A stretch of DNA of 64,000 bases from Hofstenia miamia (GCA_004352715.1 SCFE01000108.1:209063-273062), one strand, 5' to 3'. Positions 1 through 13,200 are shown, numbered from the stretch's first letter. Program-made: numbers and translations. Notes: generated from the sequence alone by a model not told the origin.

Positions 1-67
1 ATGACAAATTTTTGCTCATTATGTACTAGGTTTAGAAAATAGAGTCCTAAGTAACTCAATTTCTTAC

Positions 68-275
68 CATTCAGGAATTGAAAGTGAAGATCACGGGGTT
101 TGTATCTTGAATTTCGAATTGTGTCAAGTGTAATATCTATAGAGCCTATTTTTTGCTTAGGAGGAGTAAGAAGAAATACTGCAATGGCTACTAGACTGAT
201 GACGAAGCATATCGTTAAAATTGCAAAAATCAATCCACGCCAATTGCGAGTCTCCGGTGTATTTCCAACAAGATC
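68..275 (-). CDS. DPP6/10-like: DPP6/DPP10-like protein, transmembrane exon (partial gene)
   Basis: This is a coding exon of a dipeptidyl-peptidase-like type II membrane protein. In vertebrates and flies these are catalytically inactive S9B relatives that act as auxiliary subunits of Kv4 potassium channels. On the minus strand the acceptor is TTTAG at 276-280 and the donor is GTAAG just below 68. The 208-base exon enters in phase 0 and leaves in phase 1. It encodes 69 residues. They start DLVGNTPETRNWRG, matching the family signature ELVGSNPPQRNWKG. A hydrophobic segment follows (about residues 15-37, LIFAILTICFVISLVAIAVF), then LLTPP, as in DPP6/10, and the start of the extracellular stalk. 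The beta-propeller and hydrolase-like domains would lie to the left, outside the window. No start codon lies in this exon; candidate first exons are at 20450, 37580 and 40279. Family assignment is strong; DPP6 versus DPP10 cannot be decided. Confidence 0.9.
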
Positions 276-2786
276 CTAAACATAGTTTCATCATGCTTGT
301 GCAAATTGTACTTTGAATCTCAAATTATGTATATATATAAGTTTCAATTATGATAATTTGCAAACCACTGTACGACCATGTTGTATATGCGAATGGTTAC
401 TTCTGGCAAAATCACTGTAATTTGAAAATTTGCATTGAGCATATATCAAATACATTCATACAATATAAAATAATAACTGTTCCTAAGCATTAAAAAATAT
501 GAAATTTTTTTGGAGTATTATTCAAAAGAACAAAGAAGTTCTAAAAAATTTAGCATTGGGAGAAATCAATCAATTTTCGGTGCAAAAAGTTAATGTGAAA
601 ATTTCAAACCAGGTGCATGCCAAAATCGATAAATGTTTATCCATTTAACCGTCCTTTCACTTATACGTATAGACGATTGCCTATGACAAATGACAAATTT
701 GGAAATAGGTACTGTGATTTATTAATAATATATTTGCAAATCAAGCTTGAAATAGAATTTTTTAAAAAAATATGCTATAACTTGTTTGATGCGATTATGT
801 AGTTCCGTATTTCTTCAAACAATACAACTTGTATTTCAATATGCAGAATCATTGAAATATTCATTTTGTCTTAAATGGAAGTTGAGATTCTTGCGGAAAC
901 CGGTGCTTTTGTTTATTTGCAATGATAAATAGTATTAATTTTTAAACTAAATCAATTACTGTCATTTTTTAGGGATGTACAATTTCTTGTGTAGGTAGCT
1001 CATATAAGAACTCTAATTGAAATTACAACTCTATTCATTCGAGCGTTAAAAGTAAATAATTCATTGCGAAGCTATGGAAGTTTTGACACATTTGAGCCTG
1101 CAACGTAAAACAATGCGACCCAATAACTTTGTTATTTCGACAACATATAGATTTGTCAATGTATTATCTATTTATTCAGATATCATTTATGTGAACAAGA
1201 TATTTCTTAAAAGTAAGTTGGGAGCGTAATCTATAGTTATCTTTAGACAATTGTCAAATTCGAATTGTGAATTTTAATGAATTAATCATAAAACGTATAA
1301 ATATTTTTATATCGAGTGGTTCAACCAGAAAGATAATATTCATTGTTACCTTACATTAGGAAACAATGGCAGAAGCGTTTTGGAGCAGAAATATTATATA
1401 TTTGCATTAATAATAATAATAATTTACATTAAAGACCTTATTAAAATAAGCATATATATACTATATATATATATATATATAGTATATATATGTATATATA
1501 TATAGGAAATTTGAAAGAAATGCAATTTCCATAAACTTTTTATTCTCGCTAAGTTTTAGTTATTCAAAATGTATATACAATGGAAATATGTTTTCACATA
1601 ACACTACATTCTTCAAAACAAATATCCAAATATCTAAAAATATTGGCAGACGTAACCGCAATTCGTAGCAGAGCAGAATTGATACGTTTTACAATTAGTG
1701 TCTTTGCAGCATGATTCTAAATATGCATTCATTTAAATAAATTAATATTTACATCTAAAGTATATCAAAGAAATTACTCAACAACATGACACTTTCTTAG
1801 TGATTCAAAANTAGATTAATGAATTTTTTGAAAAATTATTTAGAAATATTTTGAATTGACTTACTCTTCACACATTCGCCTTTGAAATAACATAATTGTA
1901 ATAGTCATAGTGTAACACAATAATTTTGTACAAATTTTGCTAGTTTGTAAAGGTCAAGTAAATGAAAATTTCTGAAATCTGCCCTATTCTTCAATAGGGA
2001 CGTGAATTTTTTTGGTAAATGTTTTATATCTTATGCATTTCTATTTACATATGTGCATCGCGCCGTGCGAAAAGTCAGAGTTCATCGCCCTGTATATGAA
2101 TGCGAGTATTTATTTTGGCGCATTAGATACATTATTATTTATACTTGGCGCTATATACTATGAAATGTTTTGTAAAAAAAATGTTACACAAATAGGCATT
2201 GTAAGTCTCTAAATATGCATCTAAAAATTATGAAAATTGAAGTTTATCTAAATACTGCATATCTGACTGGCCTTGTATAGTATGGAACATCAGACGCCGT
2301 TGGCATCCATATACAGATATAGATATAGATTGTGAAATGAAAGAGTCGAAAATATTATACAAGTATACATTTTTTGTTAGACACAGTAATGTGTCATTTT
2401 CAAAACCAATTCACTGCTATTTTTCCTTTTACTTCAAATGTAAATTTAGCTCGCTGTCTTTTGTGTTTCTGCTTATTTAATAATGACCTTCTAAATAACA
2501 CGTTTGTTTTTCTGCTACTTTGCTTTCTTGATTTTTAATTAGCATTTTCAATATATTCTTTCCAGGTGGATATGTATGTAAAATAATTTCTTATTTAAGA
2601 TGACCCTGTACAAGTGTTTCTACTCTCATTTTTAAATACCGTATGATCTCAAGGATGTATGAATAATAGCATTCATCACAACTAAAGATTTACCTTAATC
2701 AATTTGGTAAATTCATAAGTAATTTATAACAAAATACATAAGTGAATTTAGCATTAGCATTTATTAATACAATTGTGAATTACTTG

Positions 2787-2824
<38 letters not shown>

Positions 2825-3190
2825 AATTTTAGAACAGGTGTACATAGGTGCCAGATCTCCAAAAGCTCCATTTTACAGTGGTTTGTATCTCGATTCTGAA
2901 TAAAAGGAAATATTTCTGTGCAAAATGATTGTATTTGGCATCTCACAAATGAAAAAACATATACATACAATTGTAAAGGAAAATGCTCAAGAACCACGTT
3001 TTAACTAAATTTTTTTGAAAACTAGCTTTTGCTAGTTCTATATGAACTTCAAAAAACAGTGTCCACATTCGTACAACTGATGCCATTTTAATTCAAATTT
3101 TAGTTGCATTAATATTTACATTATTATGTTTAAAGTACAGTCAATTAAGGATTTATGACAACCAATCTATTTGTTCTTTGCATATATATT

Positions 3191-3231
<41 letters not shown>

Positions 3232-4443
3232 TTTCCTCTAGCTGTAGATTACAGCTCTGTAGCGTTTTAGCACATTTCAAAGCCACTTGGTATAAATTTT
3301 AAGTTGTAGGATTATGAAGCTATAATTGAATCGCATTGCAGGTAAGTTTGAAGCAGTTGTACAGTCCATTTTGTTTAGTTCACTGTTAACAATATCAAAG
3401 GCTTTTCAATTGACAAGATATCAGGAGATTTACCAGGACCATTGCATTAATTTAAATGTCAATTTGTGTTATGAAGCTTTGAGACGGTCTTGTCCTGTTG
3501 ATAGTACCGACATTTCTCATGCTTTTGTAATATTTAGGTAATATTTATTGTAATTATTAGAAAAATTGCATTTAATGTGATGTCCACAGAGCACATCTCC
3601 ATTACTGTAAAGTTACTAAAATGACCTGCAACATCATATTATGTGTGAAAGAAAACAACAAATTATAACTAGAAGAGATAATTATTTGTTTTCAAAAGAA
3701 TACTTAAAAAAATAAAAACTTTAGTGACATTTAAATCAAAATTTGCCTAATATAAGTCTTGAAAAAGTCGACATTCATACAATTTTAGACATCACAGAAT
3801 ATTTCAAACCTTATTTAACAGCCTAACATATATATATATATAAAACTACCTGCGCTGCCGGAGAATAGTGGGTAGTAGTCATTAAAAGAACATTGGTGGA
3901 AAGAAAACTAACTAGCAATTCGTTTCTCAGAGTTTTCAACGACCAATAAAAATTGTAGCATTAATTATTAAGCAATCATATCCATTATATTCATAAATTG
4001 ATTGAATTTTGAGCGAACTGTTTTTAAATGTTTCAGTGAAAAGTTTTAATATTTGATTAGATGTGATTCGGAAGCGTATGCGTGTTTTCTCAACCAAGGA
4101 AAAGTTTATTTTGCTTAATAAAGTAATAGGAAATTATGAATTGCTCAAATTTACAAAGGAAGCTGTTAAGCTTAGCAATTGAATAATAATAATAAGATTC
4201 AATGCAAATTTACTGATTAAATGTGTATAAAATGTATATAAAATCTATAAACTAACACATGACAAAAATATTTACAAAACTATTTAAATATGCAATATTA
4301 ATTAAAGGGCAGTTTTAAAAGTAATTCGACCATTCATTGAGTTTATTATCTATGCCCAATAATGCTTGCCTATTTAATAGGCAATAATAATAATTTAATT
4401 GGCAATAATAATAATAATAATAATATTTATATACATGTATATA

Positions 4444-4490
<47 letters not shown>

Positions 4491-4909
4491 AATAAAGAGA
4501 GGAGAAAGAGAAATAGAGAGAGAAACAAAACATAAAGAGAATGACATTTTGAACGAACAAGATATAAATCTTCCAATGGGCTGACCAAAATTAATATCTA
4601 TCATAATACAATCAATGCAGCGCAGGTAGATTTAAAGTCGCAAAGTTTTGCAAAATGTACATGGTATTATTTTAACGGTATTCTAACCACAACACGATAA
4701 GTTTAGCATGAGCCGAGATTGGGCAGACTACAAACTTATTGTATTTACATTCTTGAGTAATTAGTTTCGAAAATAGTATGTCAATATCTGTGTAAAAGTT
4801 AATATTAAGTATTATAATCCATATAAGGAAACATGTACAATTTCCAGTTCCGATAAACAACTTAGCGACTAGAAACTGTTAATGGTTTTGATTATAATTT
4901 CCAAGATAA

Positions 4910-4951
<42 letters not shown>

Positions 4952-4980
4952 NATGACAGGAGTTATACTGTTTTATAGAG
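276..4980. other. DPP-like gene intron, proximal part, microsatellite-rich
   Basis: No coding exon is supported here. The stretch is AT-rich and carries a dense run of (TA)n tracts (separate entry). A short open frame at 3326-3541 has no recognisable homology and no convincing splice context. There is one ambiguous base at 1811. Confidence 0.6.
1451..1492. repeat. Perfect 42-base AT palindrome in a (TA)n tract
   Basis: The block reads the same on both strands. CATATATATACTATATATAT on the left mirrors its complement on the right, centred at 1471/1472. The TAC/GTA interruptions are placed symmetrically, so it is more than a simple TA run. It could extrude as a cruciform. More (TA)n follows to 1504. 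Confidence 0.85.
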
Positions 4981-5636
4981 GCCAGAAGAGAGAAAATAGT
5001 GCTGCCCGAGAAACGACTAGAATTCAGGAAATCAGTGCTTGACCTATTCTGCTGTCCAGTTCTAGCGAGTCGGAAAAGGGTAACCAAGTGTGCTTGAAGC
5101 ATCATATCTCTGCCATGGGCCTTGATACAATCAGTGAAAGTACTGAAACAAGATGTGGCGTTTGTGTTTCAAGGAATACTGCTCTTAATAAACAACTCCC
5201 GAATTTAATCTGCAGGTGACTCGCGGACTTTAGCACTACAGCAACAAGGAGAATATCGGATATACTGAAATTGGATTTCAATTATCTCAAGATGGATCTA
5301 AGGATTCGGAGGCGAATTTATCATTCTGAGCAAATGACTGCATCTGCTCTTCGAATTACCAATGACCTGGCGGACGAACTGCTGCATTGCATTAATGAGA
5401 AATTCAGTTCTTCTCTCGCTAGAGATGAAGAACAGAAATAATTTCTTCTTCAGGAAAAATTCCCGAAATTGAGGGACAATAATGATGACAAATTAAACGG
5501 GCATATGCTTAGTTAAATTTTGAAAGTCTCTGACATTGATATGTTTTCCCAAATAAATGAGTCAATTTCCAATTTTAGCGAAACGTTCACCAATTTTTCT
5601 AAAATTTATTCGCTGAAGTTTTTCCATAATAAATAA
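4981..5636 (+). pseudogene. Decayed coding relic, unidentified (possibly transposon-encoded)
   Basis: A frame starting at 5082 runs 185 codons to 5636 with only three internal stops (TGA 5217, TAA 5439, TAA 5514). Its composition is protein-like and unlike the AT-rich surroundings. It includes an ETRCGVCVSRN motif, then ADFSTTATRRISDILKLDFN, YLKMDLRIRRR and ALRITNDLADELLHCINEKF, which look helical and charged. A second frame at 4981-5100 (LPEKRLEFRKSVLDLFCCPV and following) seems to be the upstream part, joined by a frameshift near 5080. The CC and CGVC pairs could be zinc ligands. I do not recognise the family. It lies between two (TA)n tracts inside the DPP-like gene intron on the opposite strand, which suggests a dead mobile-element protein or retropseudogene rather than a live exon. 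Confidence 0.5.
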
Positions 5637-5693
5637 CAGTTTGGTCTTAAGTAAAACTCAAGATGTGAAAGTCGAAAAATTAAAAACACTCTA

Positions 5694-5734
<41 letters not shown>

Positions 5735-5736
5735 GA

Positions 5737-8700
5737 TGACAATGCATAATCCTGGCACAAATTTTAGATGTATAACTTATTCGAATTTCATTTCTTTGAG
5801 CAATCAAAAAATAACCAACTAATTACTTTTTCAGAAGATTCAAGAATGTCCTCAATGAATGCAAAACTTTATAAATCTATTTACAAGCTTAATTCAAAGT
5901 ATTTGAAAACAGCCGCAGGATATGAAATGCAAATAGCTTGTTTTCTTAAAATTATTCCATTTGAACAAATATTCTTTTTAACTATCAAAATAAAATTTGT
6001 TTCAGTTTTGCCAATAAAATTATTTTAAAACATTAATAGAAGAATATATATATTTACTTATAATTTAGTGTTTTAAGTGTGAAATATGTCAAAGTGTATT
6101 TGCACTAACATAAATTCAACAAATGTATTTCAAAGCTTCCTTTGTAAGTCATTCAATTTGTGCAATCAATTGTTTTGAATTGTTCCGTTTCTTTGATGAA
6201 GAACAATTCAACAGATGTAAATCTAATTAATAGCACTTAAAAATAACATCAAAGCAGCATATCACTTTATACCTAAGTATTCATTATGCAGACGTATTCA
6301 ACTTAATTTAATAAAACCACACATATTCATGTACCCATGTGCATGTGCATACAATGAAATCAAAAAACTGTAGTAATATAACTTTGTAGATTTTCGGAAT
6401 TATTTTAAACTACGTAAATTAGACAATAGATGGCGTAAAATGTCGCAACAAATTGTCTATAGAATACACTGTGACAAAAAATTTTTTTCTTAGTTGAGTA
6501 CTTTTTCAGAATTTCTGGTCAATTTGATGTTGCTGAAAACGAAATTGAGGTCATTTTCGTAGTAGAAACAATACCTTAGAAATGGTCATGAAATTGAATT
6601 TATTGACAAAATAGGCTATTGAATGTAGGAATCGGAATTTGGATTATTATGGAGACATCAAAAATCCTCAAATAACTTCTATAATTCTACACGAGCATCT
6701 AATTGCATTTTGATTTTAATGTAAGCAGACATTTTGTATTCATGAGGCCAAAATATAGTCTACAAATATAGTTTTCAAATTCTTGAAATTACGATATTAT
6801 CAAGGCTCTTAGCTTTTCCTTAGTGATCAAATAACTAATAAATAGATTGTTTTCATTGATCTGAGCCTAGAGAAATTATATGAGACCGAATTATGCTCCC
6901 GAAGTGTCATTTTTTGTAAATTCCAATATATCTAGATATACCCAAATTCCTAAATAAGTCTCTTGAGTAGTTGGTGTAATTTTCTCTTTGTTCGTTACTA
7001 AACAAACATAAATTTTCATGAAAAATATTCAATTGAAATTTCAGAAAATGAAGTTTAGTAAACATTCCTGGCAATATCCCATCTTTTCAATCTGGTAAGG
7101 AAAATTTCGGTTTGTCTCATGCTAGCATTTAGCCTTGTAGCTATTGGAAGGATAATGGAAATTCTGAAAATTTATTATAGAATAATACTATTAGTTGGTT
7201 CACTTGTTCCTTGAAAATTGTTTGTAGGTAATACATGCCTACTTTCATACCAGGACGTTTAAGTATTGGAAGTCAATCCTGTAAAGTGCAGGTTCAAGAG
7301 TTGTGTTCATTGCAGCCTATAAGAGCAAACCCCTTATTCATAGATAAATACAACTGTCACTATTGTGGTTTTTCGATTCAGGTCAAAATAGAAAATGGCA
7401 AAGGCTGTTGATCTTCAAATAGCTAAGAATATATCACCTGGGTGTCAAAATGCAATATCCTGATAAATGCTAAATTCCTAAAAACATGTCATATGCTTCA
7501 GAATATTTTTTTGCATTACCACTATACCCGTAATTATAAAACTTTGATATTTCAGAATAAAATATTCAAAAATGTAGTAGAAAGAATTCACATTGCATTT
7601 ATAAGAGAGAATGATATTTGCAGAGAAAGCATGAGTAATGTTGTCATAAGCACAGTGAATTGTTACTGTGTAGTATGCAAAGAGCATGAAAGTATGTCAA
7701 AAAAATTATTTCCCTTTCGTGATACTCAATGTGACACATCACAACAGTGAAACTAAGGTTAATGAATTATTGTTGGAAATGAGTAGCCGCGAAGGCTTAA
7801 CTTCAATGTCACAATGCTGTATAGTGTTGTAGACATTCTCAGCAAAGCAGTGCTGTGGAGGCTAAAGTATGGTTTTTGTGTTTAAAATGGCATAAAAATG
7901 CATAATTCTGGTCCCAAAATTGACTGAAATCAGTGAAGAAAATCAGTCAACTGAATTTTATGTCACACCGTGGTATCCTTGCATTGAATATAGGTTGTTT
8001 AAATGGCCCAAATTCCTAAAAATTCAATAATATTAATAGGTTTGCTAATTACTGACTGTTCTGATCACATTGTGAATAGAACTTCCTATTCATATAAGTA
8101 AACGTCAACAATAGTGTTGCAATAAGTCGTAGAGTAAAATGAAATTCCTAAACTATTGGTTACAAAATGGAATTAATGGTCATAGACTAAACATGACTCT
8201 AAGTTGTATATGCTTAAGCAGCCAATTGTCCAAGCTTGTACTTAGCTGTTAGATAAGTCAACTGGATGAAAAATTAAATTATTAATAACACGTGAATCTA
8301 TCAAATTCTGAAATATCAAGAATTTTTTACTCTTTCGCAAACATTATCGTCTGAATATCCAAATTAGCCCATCGTATGGCATATGCTTTTCAGCAGGCAT
8401 GTTTCAAGTGAGAGTAGTGGGAAACTGACTATAACATTCAATGATACATATGAGGATACTGAGTGTTTATAACTTGTTGTACCTCATTTATCAAAATGTT
8501 GTGAAATAAATTATTTGAAATAAGAAATTTTTGGCAAATTCTTAAACAAATATTTGTGAAGCTTCAACACTGCCTATTTCTACTTAAAATCACAAGGTTG
8601 CTTATTATTGTAGTCAATTGTTTTTTGCCCAGATTGCCATTTGGCTATCAGCCAATTTGGGTCAGTAGTATTTGCCAATAATGAGTGTACAAAATTAAAA

Positions 8701-8842
8701 TTTATTTTATTTTAAACTTAAATTATAATTCTTTCAATATCTGTGAAGTGCCAGTTTTTTCTCTTTCACTTTTAAATTACTCGATTACATGTGTTCCAAA
8801 AAACACAAATGCAAAAACTCAATGGAAAGGTCGAATAGAAGT
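5737..8842. other. Intronic stretch, no gene recognised
   Basis: AT-rich sequence with only short chance open frames. The 102-codon frame at 7442-7750 has no family signature and is about the length expected by chance at this base composition. Nothing else is supported. Confidence 0.5.
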
Positions 8843-8850
8843 CTAATGAG

Positions 8851-9074
8851 CAGCGGCTTACGCATTATTTTCTAAAGAGAGGACATCTCATCATGCCCCG
8901 CGGAAATATTTGAAAATATTGAGAAAATAGACCTTAAAAAATACACTTCGAGATCTCAAATATAAAATTTTTAAATTTTTTTATCGAAAATTTTTTTATT
9001 TAGCTTGTTAAAATCAAATTTGAAAACATGACGGGGAGGACATTCCATCATGCCCCCCCTTGCGCACGCCACTG
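8851..9074. mobile_element. hAT-type MITE with target-site duplication
   Basis: This is a 224-base non-coding element. Its left end is CAGCGGCTTACGC and its right end, read inward on the other strand, is CAGTGGCGTGCGC: imperfect inverted termini of the hAT kind (CAGNGGCG). The flanks are CTAATGAG (8843-8850) and CAAATGAG (9075-9082), matching at 7 of 8 positions, the duplication length made by hAT transposases. Two internal copies of the phrase GAGGACAT..ATCATGCCCC lie near each end (about 8880 and 9038), so the inverted or duplicated structure extends inward. It has no coding capacity and was presumably mobilised in trans. Confidence 0.8.
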
Positions 9075-9082
9075 CAAATGAG

Positions 9083-12000
9083 GTGTAAAATCAGCGAAGT
9101 GTTAATTTTGAATGCTCCTTATCAGCAAATATTAACGGTCCTCTTTGGGGTGACTTAAATTGCAGATCTCATGCATTGTGTCATTAAGTTATAGACAATA
9201 ACAATGGACAAGTTCCACTGGTCTGTGTGGAATGAAAATTCGAAGAAATATTATCATTCAAAGAAACAAAGCAATGCCTTCTAGACATCGGGACATAAAT
9301 TACGAGTGGAATTTTAAGCATTAATTATATTAACAGATGTTTGTACATTAACAGAAGAATATGAGTCGATATTGCAAAACTTTTTTAATTCAGTTCAGTT
9401 CTATTGTTTAGAATGAACTTGCTAAATTGGAGTACTTGCTTACATTTAGTCCAAATGGGCCGAGAGCAGAGACGGAAGTGGGGCGGGTCAACCCATGAAC
9501 AGGATGGGGCGGTAAGGGTCGGTGGGAGTAGGGGGCAATGTTTTCCTAAAGTGGATACCCACGTGGCAAATGTGGGGCGAAAATACTCATGAGTTGAGAA
9601 AAACTGAATCAAAGTATTTCCTAATTTTAGAAATTTTAGAATTAATTTTCTTACATTAAAGTTCCCTTCTTGATAAAATTGTCCATTTTACTTGTAAATT
9701 TAGTCTCATTTTGAAAAATTAACTATCTTGGTAAAATTTGATTCTATTCAATAGTAGCAAAAAGAACTTGTTGATCTGATTTGTTGTTATTAGGTTTTGC
9801 AATTGCACTGGAAATAGTGTAATTACAATTGCATAAATATATTCAAGGCTACCTCCTTAGATGTACAAACTTGATATATTGCATAAAATATTGACTTTAT
9901 AAAGTTATTTTATAAAGTAAATATTAAATTTCCTTCTGGTATCATGTTTTTACTATGTACTGACATCATGTTTGTTATTGGATTTCTATTGGTAGTAATA
10001 GTAGATGACACGTGAAAGAACATAAGCAGTAAGGTATTCAAAATATTTCGCATATAATGCATGGGAAAAAATGGACATCAATTAAATTCTGTATTAAAAA
10101 TGTATTTTTCCCGCCAAATTTTTTCAATAGGATTCCTATGCTTATTAGTGGTATTATTGCAAAATTTTAAATGATAAATTATTAAAAACCGTTGAAGAGC
10201 CTCTTCTAATTCACAGACTTAAAATGGAATTGATGTGTGATGATATTTGAGCAGAATAAACTCATAGTATATCTCACCTTAATGCATTGTAAGTTCTTTT
10301 CTGCAAAGCTAAAAAATATTCAAAATTTCTATTAATTGCTTAATAAATGCAGAGTTACTTCTTGTATCAACACCAATTTAATGTATTTGATAGTTTTTTG
10401 ATCGGACACTTGAAAATAAATGGACTTTTAAAATCGATGGCTCAAACAAATAATTTCTTATTCGTGGCTTGAACTCCAGAACTTCGTCTTAAGCAGTGCA
10501 ATTATAGACTCTTCGATATTTGACATTATGTTATTCAATCATGTCAATTTGAAATTTTAAGGAATGCTTGTGCAGCAAAATGGGACACAATTATTTGCCA
10601 CTAACAATTCATAATAAGCAGAAATTCAAAGACATTAGCAATAATGGCTTTAAAATGGCCTCGAAATACATGTACATATATTAATAAGTAAGCGGCAAGA
10701 TTATCCATAGCTATCGACATTAATTTTAAAAAATTTTATCTGAAAAATATGATCAATAATTGATCATCAAAACTTTTTAGAAATCGTAAATCAAGAAGCG
10801 AAAATAAAAATTTAAAATATATTTAAGCAATTGTATAACAAAGCGATACAGATTCTTCTTTAAAATATAAGTTAATGATACATTTTTATATATGTAGTTA
10901 TATTTCTTGAAACTAATTCGCTAGGCAAAAAAATGTAAAAAGCATCTTTATTTTATTTCCTCAAACATTTGGACGGCAGAATAATAATGTCCTTTGCTAG
11001 AATGGATGGTATTTTTAATATTGATGAGGTTAACAGCTTCAAAGCCAGAAAATAATTGCGCACATCATTGACAACTATATGGGGGTGATTGGAGTGCAGT
11101 AAGTTAAATTTTTAATCATTAGTGAGCAGCACCTGTTAAATTACTTTTGTTATTGTTCGCAACACCATACTGTGATATACAACATCAACAATAGCTAAAC
11201 AATTGTTTGAAATTTTAGTCAAGATCTTTCCACACCATGTGGGAAGTGTCTATTTTTAAAGATATAACGCTAACCAAGATATAGTGAACAATACATTATG
11301 AATACGTGCTTTCCAAATTTCAGTTGATATCTCAACATAGTATTATACTGCTTTTTTATTCAAGAAATGTTGATATATATATATATATATATATATGTAT
11401 ATGAGAGTGAAAAAGATCCTCGTTATTTTGTTTGGGCATATGGTTGAATCCATCAAATAATAAGAAATGTTTTTTTGTTCTTTGTTATTAATCAAAGTTA
11501 TTATAAAAACTGCAGACCAATGACATAATCAAGTTCAAATTTGAAAATAGACTTTTTAGTAGTAAATGTCTAAGTAACCCTTCATCGACTTAGTAGAAAC
11601 TTGTAAAAAAATTGTTTGATTGTCAAAAAACAGAATTAATAACTTCAAAAAAAACAAAAATTTCATTGACAAAAACAATTAAATCGAAAAAATTGATATC
11701 TTAAGCTCAGCATTTAATCAAAATTATATATAGATTTTTATACATGCTTAATGCCTACTGTTTAAGAATTAATATTTTTTGTACAGTAGTTTAAAAAATA
11801 GAGGAGTTTTCCTTAAAACCTGTGAAGGGAGAAATTTTAATTTTGGACTTATATCGTTTTGTCTTGGACGGCCGAACTATTCTATGGTGATAAGTCCAAA
11901 TTTAATAAAAGTTGCCTTTTTCATGAAGCTGGGCAAGTGAAATAGCAATTTCACAAATTTCCTGAAACTTTATTGACTTAACGAAACTCCAAGTTTCACA

Positions 12001-13060
12001 GTCTTGCTGCAACATGTAGGCCTATATCTGTTCATGCTCATGTTTACTTGGCGTGAAACACACCGCTTTCAATATTAAAGTCTTCAGCAAAAGAATAATT
12101 CTGTAATTAAATTTACAATAATTAACTTGATAAAAATATTTACAAGCATGTCTTAAAACATGTTTGATTGAATGATGCTTTGTTGTGTGCTTAATAGTTG
12201 ATTTTTCTTTGTTTCCTTAATATATATAGCTTTTTTGAATAATTGATCCTAGAGGGATAAAGAAATTCTCCTCTTTTGTAACTTTGTTTATGCATAAATA
12301 TTTTTGATTTTATACTTCATTTAAATGCTCTTTATTCTGGTTTATAGATTCATTTTTCTTTCTCCTACCGATAAATGTGAAAGTTATAGTTTGCTGAGCA
12401 ATTCAAAATCTTTTTCAAACAAAATTCGAAGGAAGTAATTTACTAAAATTAAAGCTTTAAAATGACATATAATATTACTGTTTGTTCACTCATCTTGAAT
12501 CTACTTCATTTTTAATGAATAAAATATTCTGTTTTGAATAGTATGTGAAAATTTTCCTCATTAATTGGATGTTGATGTTGCAACTTTTGAACTCAGGTGG
12601 CCAATGCCATGTCTATATACTTTGATGCAAAGTCTCCGCTTTGTTACCGGGTACTTTTATTTATTTTCTATTTGCAAATGTGTTGAGATTAGCGCCAATC
12701 TTTAATTCTAAATTTAATTTTTTGACTAGTGAATGAAAAAATTTAACTGTGTTTCATGTATGGCAGTTTCCGATATATTTTCGAAAATTTGGGTCTTCAT
12801 TTGATTCATGTTGTTTGTTGGAGTAATTTCTATCAAAATTGCTTTATCTACATATCGTTTCCCCAGTAAATTTATCGTATTGAATTATGTTTGATTTGCT
12901 CTTTTAGCAATCCATTTATTGTATTCCTTTGATGTTTTATATCACGCTTTGAATGATAGAGTATACACAACTTTTTATAGGCTTGTTTAATACATGATTT
13001 GGTATTGTATGATAATTCATTTAAATTCGTACATCCAAAATATTTCACTTTTTCTCATTT
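9083..13060. other. Intronic stretch with a dispersed GC-richer repeat at 9465-9600
   Basis: Mostly featureless AT-rich sequence. At 9467-9595 a GC-richer block starting CAGAGACGGAAGTGGGGC resembles, in reverse orientation, sequence ending at 50494; both also share a phrase like AGTGGRTACYCAYGTGGCAAA. It is probably the end of a dispersed DNA transposon. A (TA)n run lies at 11372-11396. No gene is supported. Confidence 0.5.
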
Positions 13061-13200
13061 TCAATTTCCCAAGTCAATTTCTTCAATTTGATTGTTAAGA
13101 TAGCTATTGAAGTCTGTGATCTCGGGTTCCTCTAGAAATATAACAAAATTATCATCCACATACCGAAGATATAATGATGGCCTTGGATAAAGAAAGTCTA
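13061..13200 (-). mobile_element. Reverse-transcriptase fragment, Penelope-type
   Basis: The minus strand encodes PSLYLRYVDDNFVIFLEEPE followed by ITDFNSYLNNQIEEID, then a stop at 13061-13063. RYVDDxFVI is the catalytic YxDD region as it appears in Penelope-like elements, where LINEs usually have FADD. About 45 codons remain open. Neither the upstream RT domain nor a GIY-YIG endonuclease could be read with confidence. It is a short dead fragment inside the DPP-like gene intron. Another RT class cannot be excluded from so short a piece. Confidence 0.5.

Larger units (their letters stand above)
1451..5732. repeat. Cluster of (TA)n microsatellites
   Basis: Pure or nearly pure TA dinucleotide runs of about 20-50 bases occur at about 1451-1504, 2791-2822, 3187-3225, 4436-4486, 4914-4950 and 5695-5732, with a short one at 3829-3842. 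That is six or seven tracts in 4.3 kb, denser than elsewhere in the window. The run at 4436 is flanked by (TAA)n and a GA-rich stretch (4494-4540). An ambiguous base sits at the end of the 4914 run (4952). Confidence 0.9.

Noticed and set aside
3326-3541. Plus-strand frame beginning near CAG/GTAAGT at 3340
   Set aside because: The perfect donor-like string has no upstream coding exon, and the downstream frame has no recognisable signature.
7442-7750. 102-codon plus-strand open frame with an overlapping minus-strand frame
   Set aside because: No domain, signal peptide or codon pattern. A few such frames are expected by chance.
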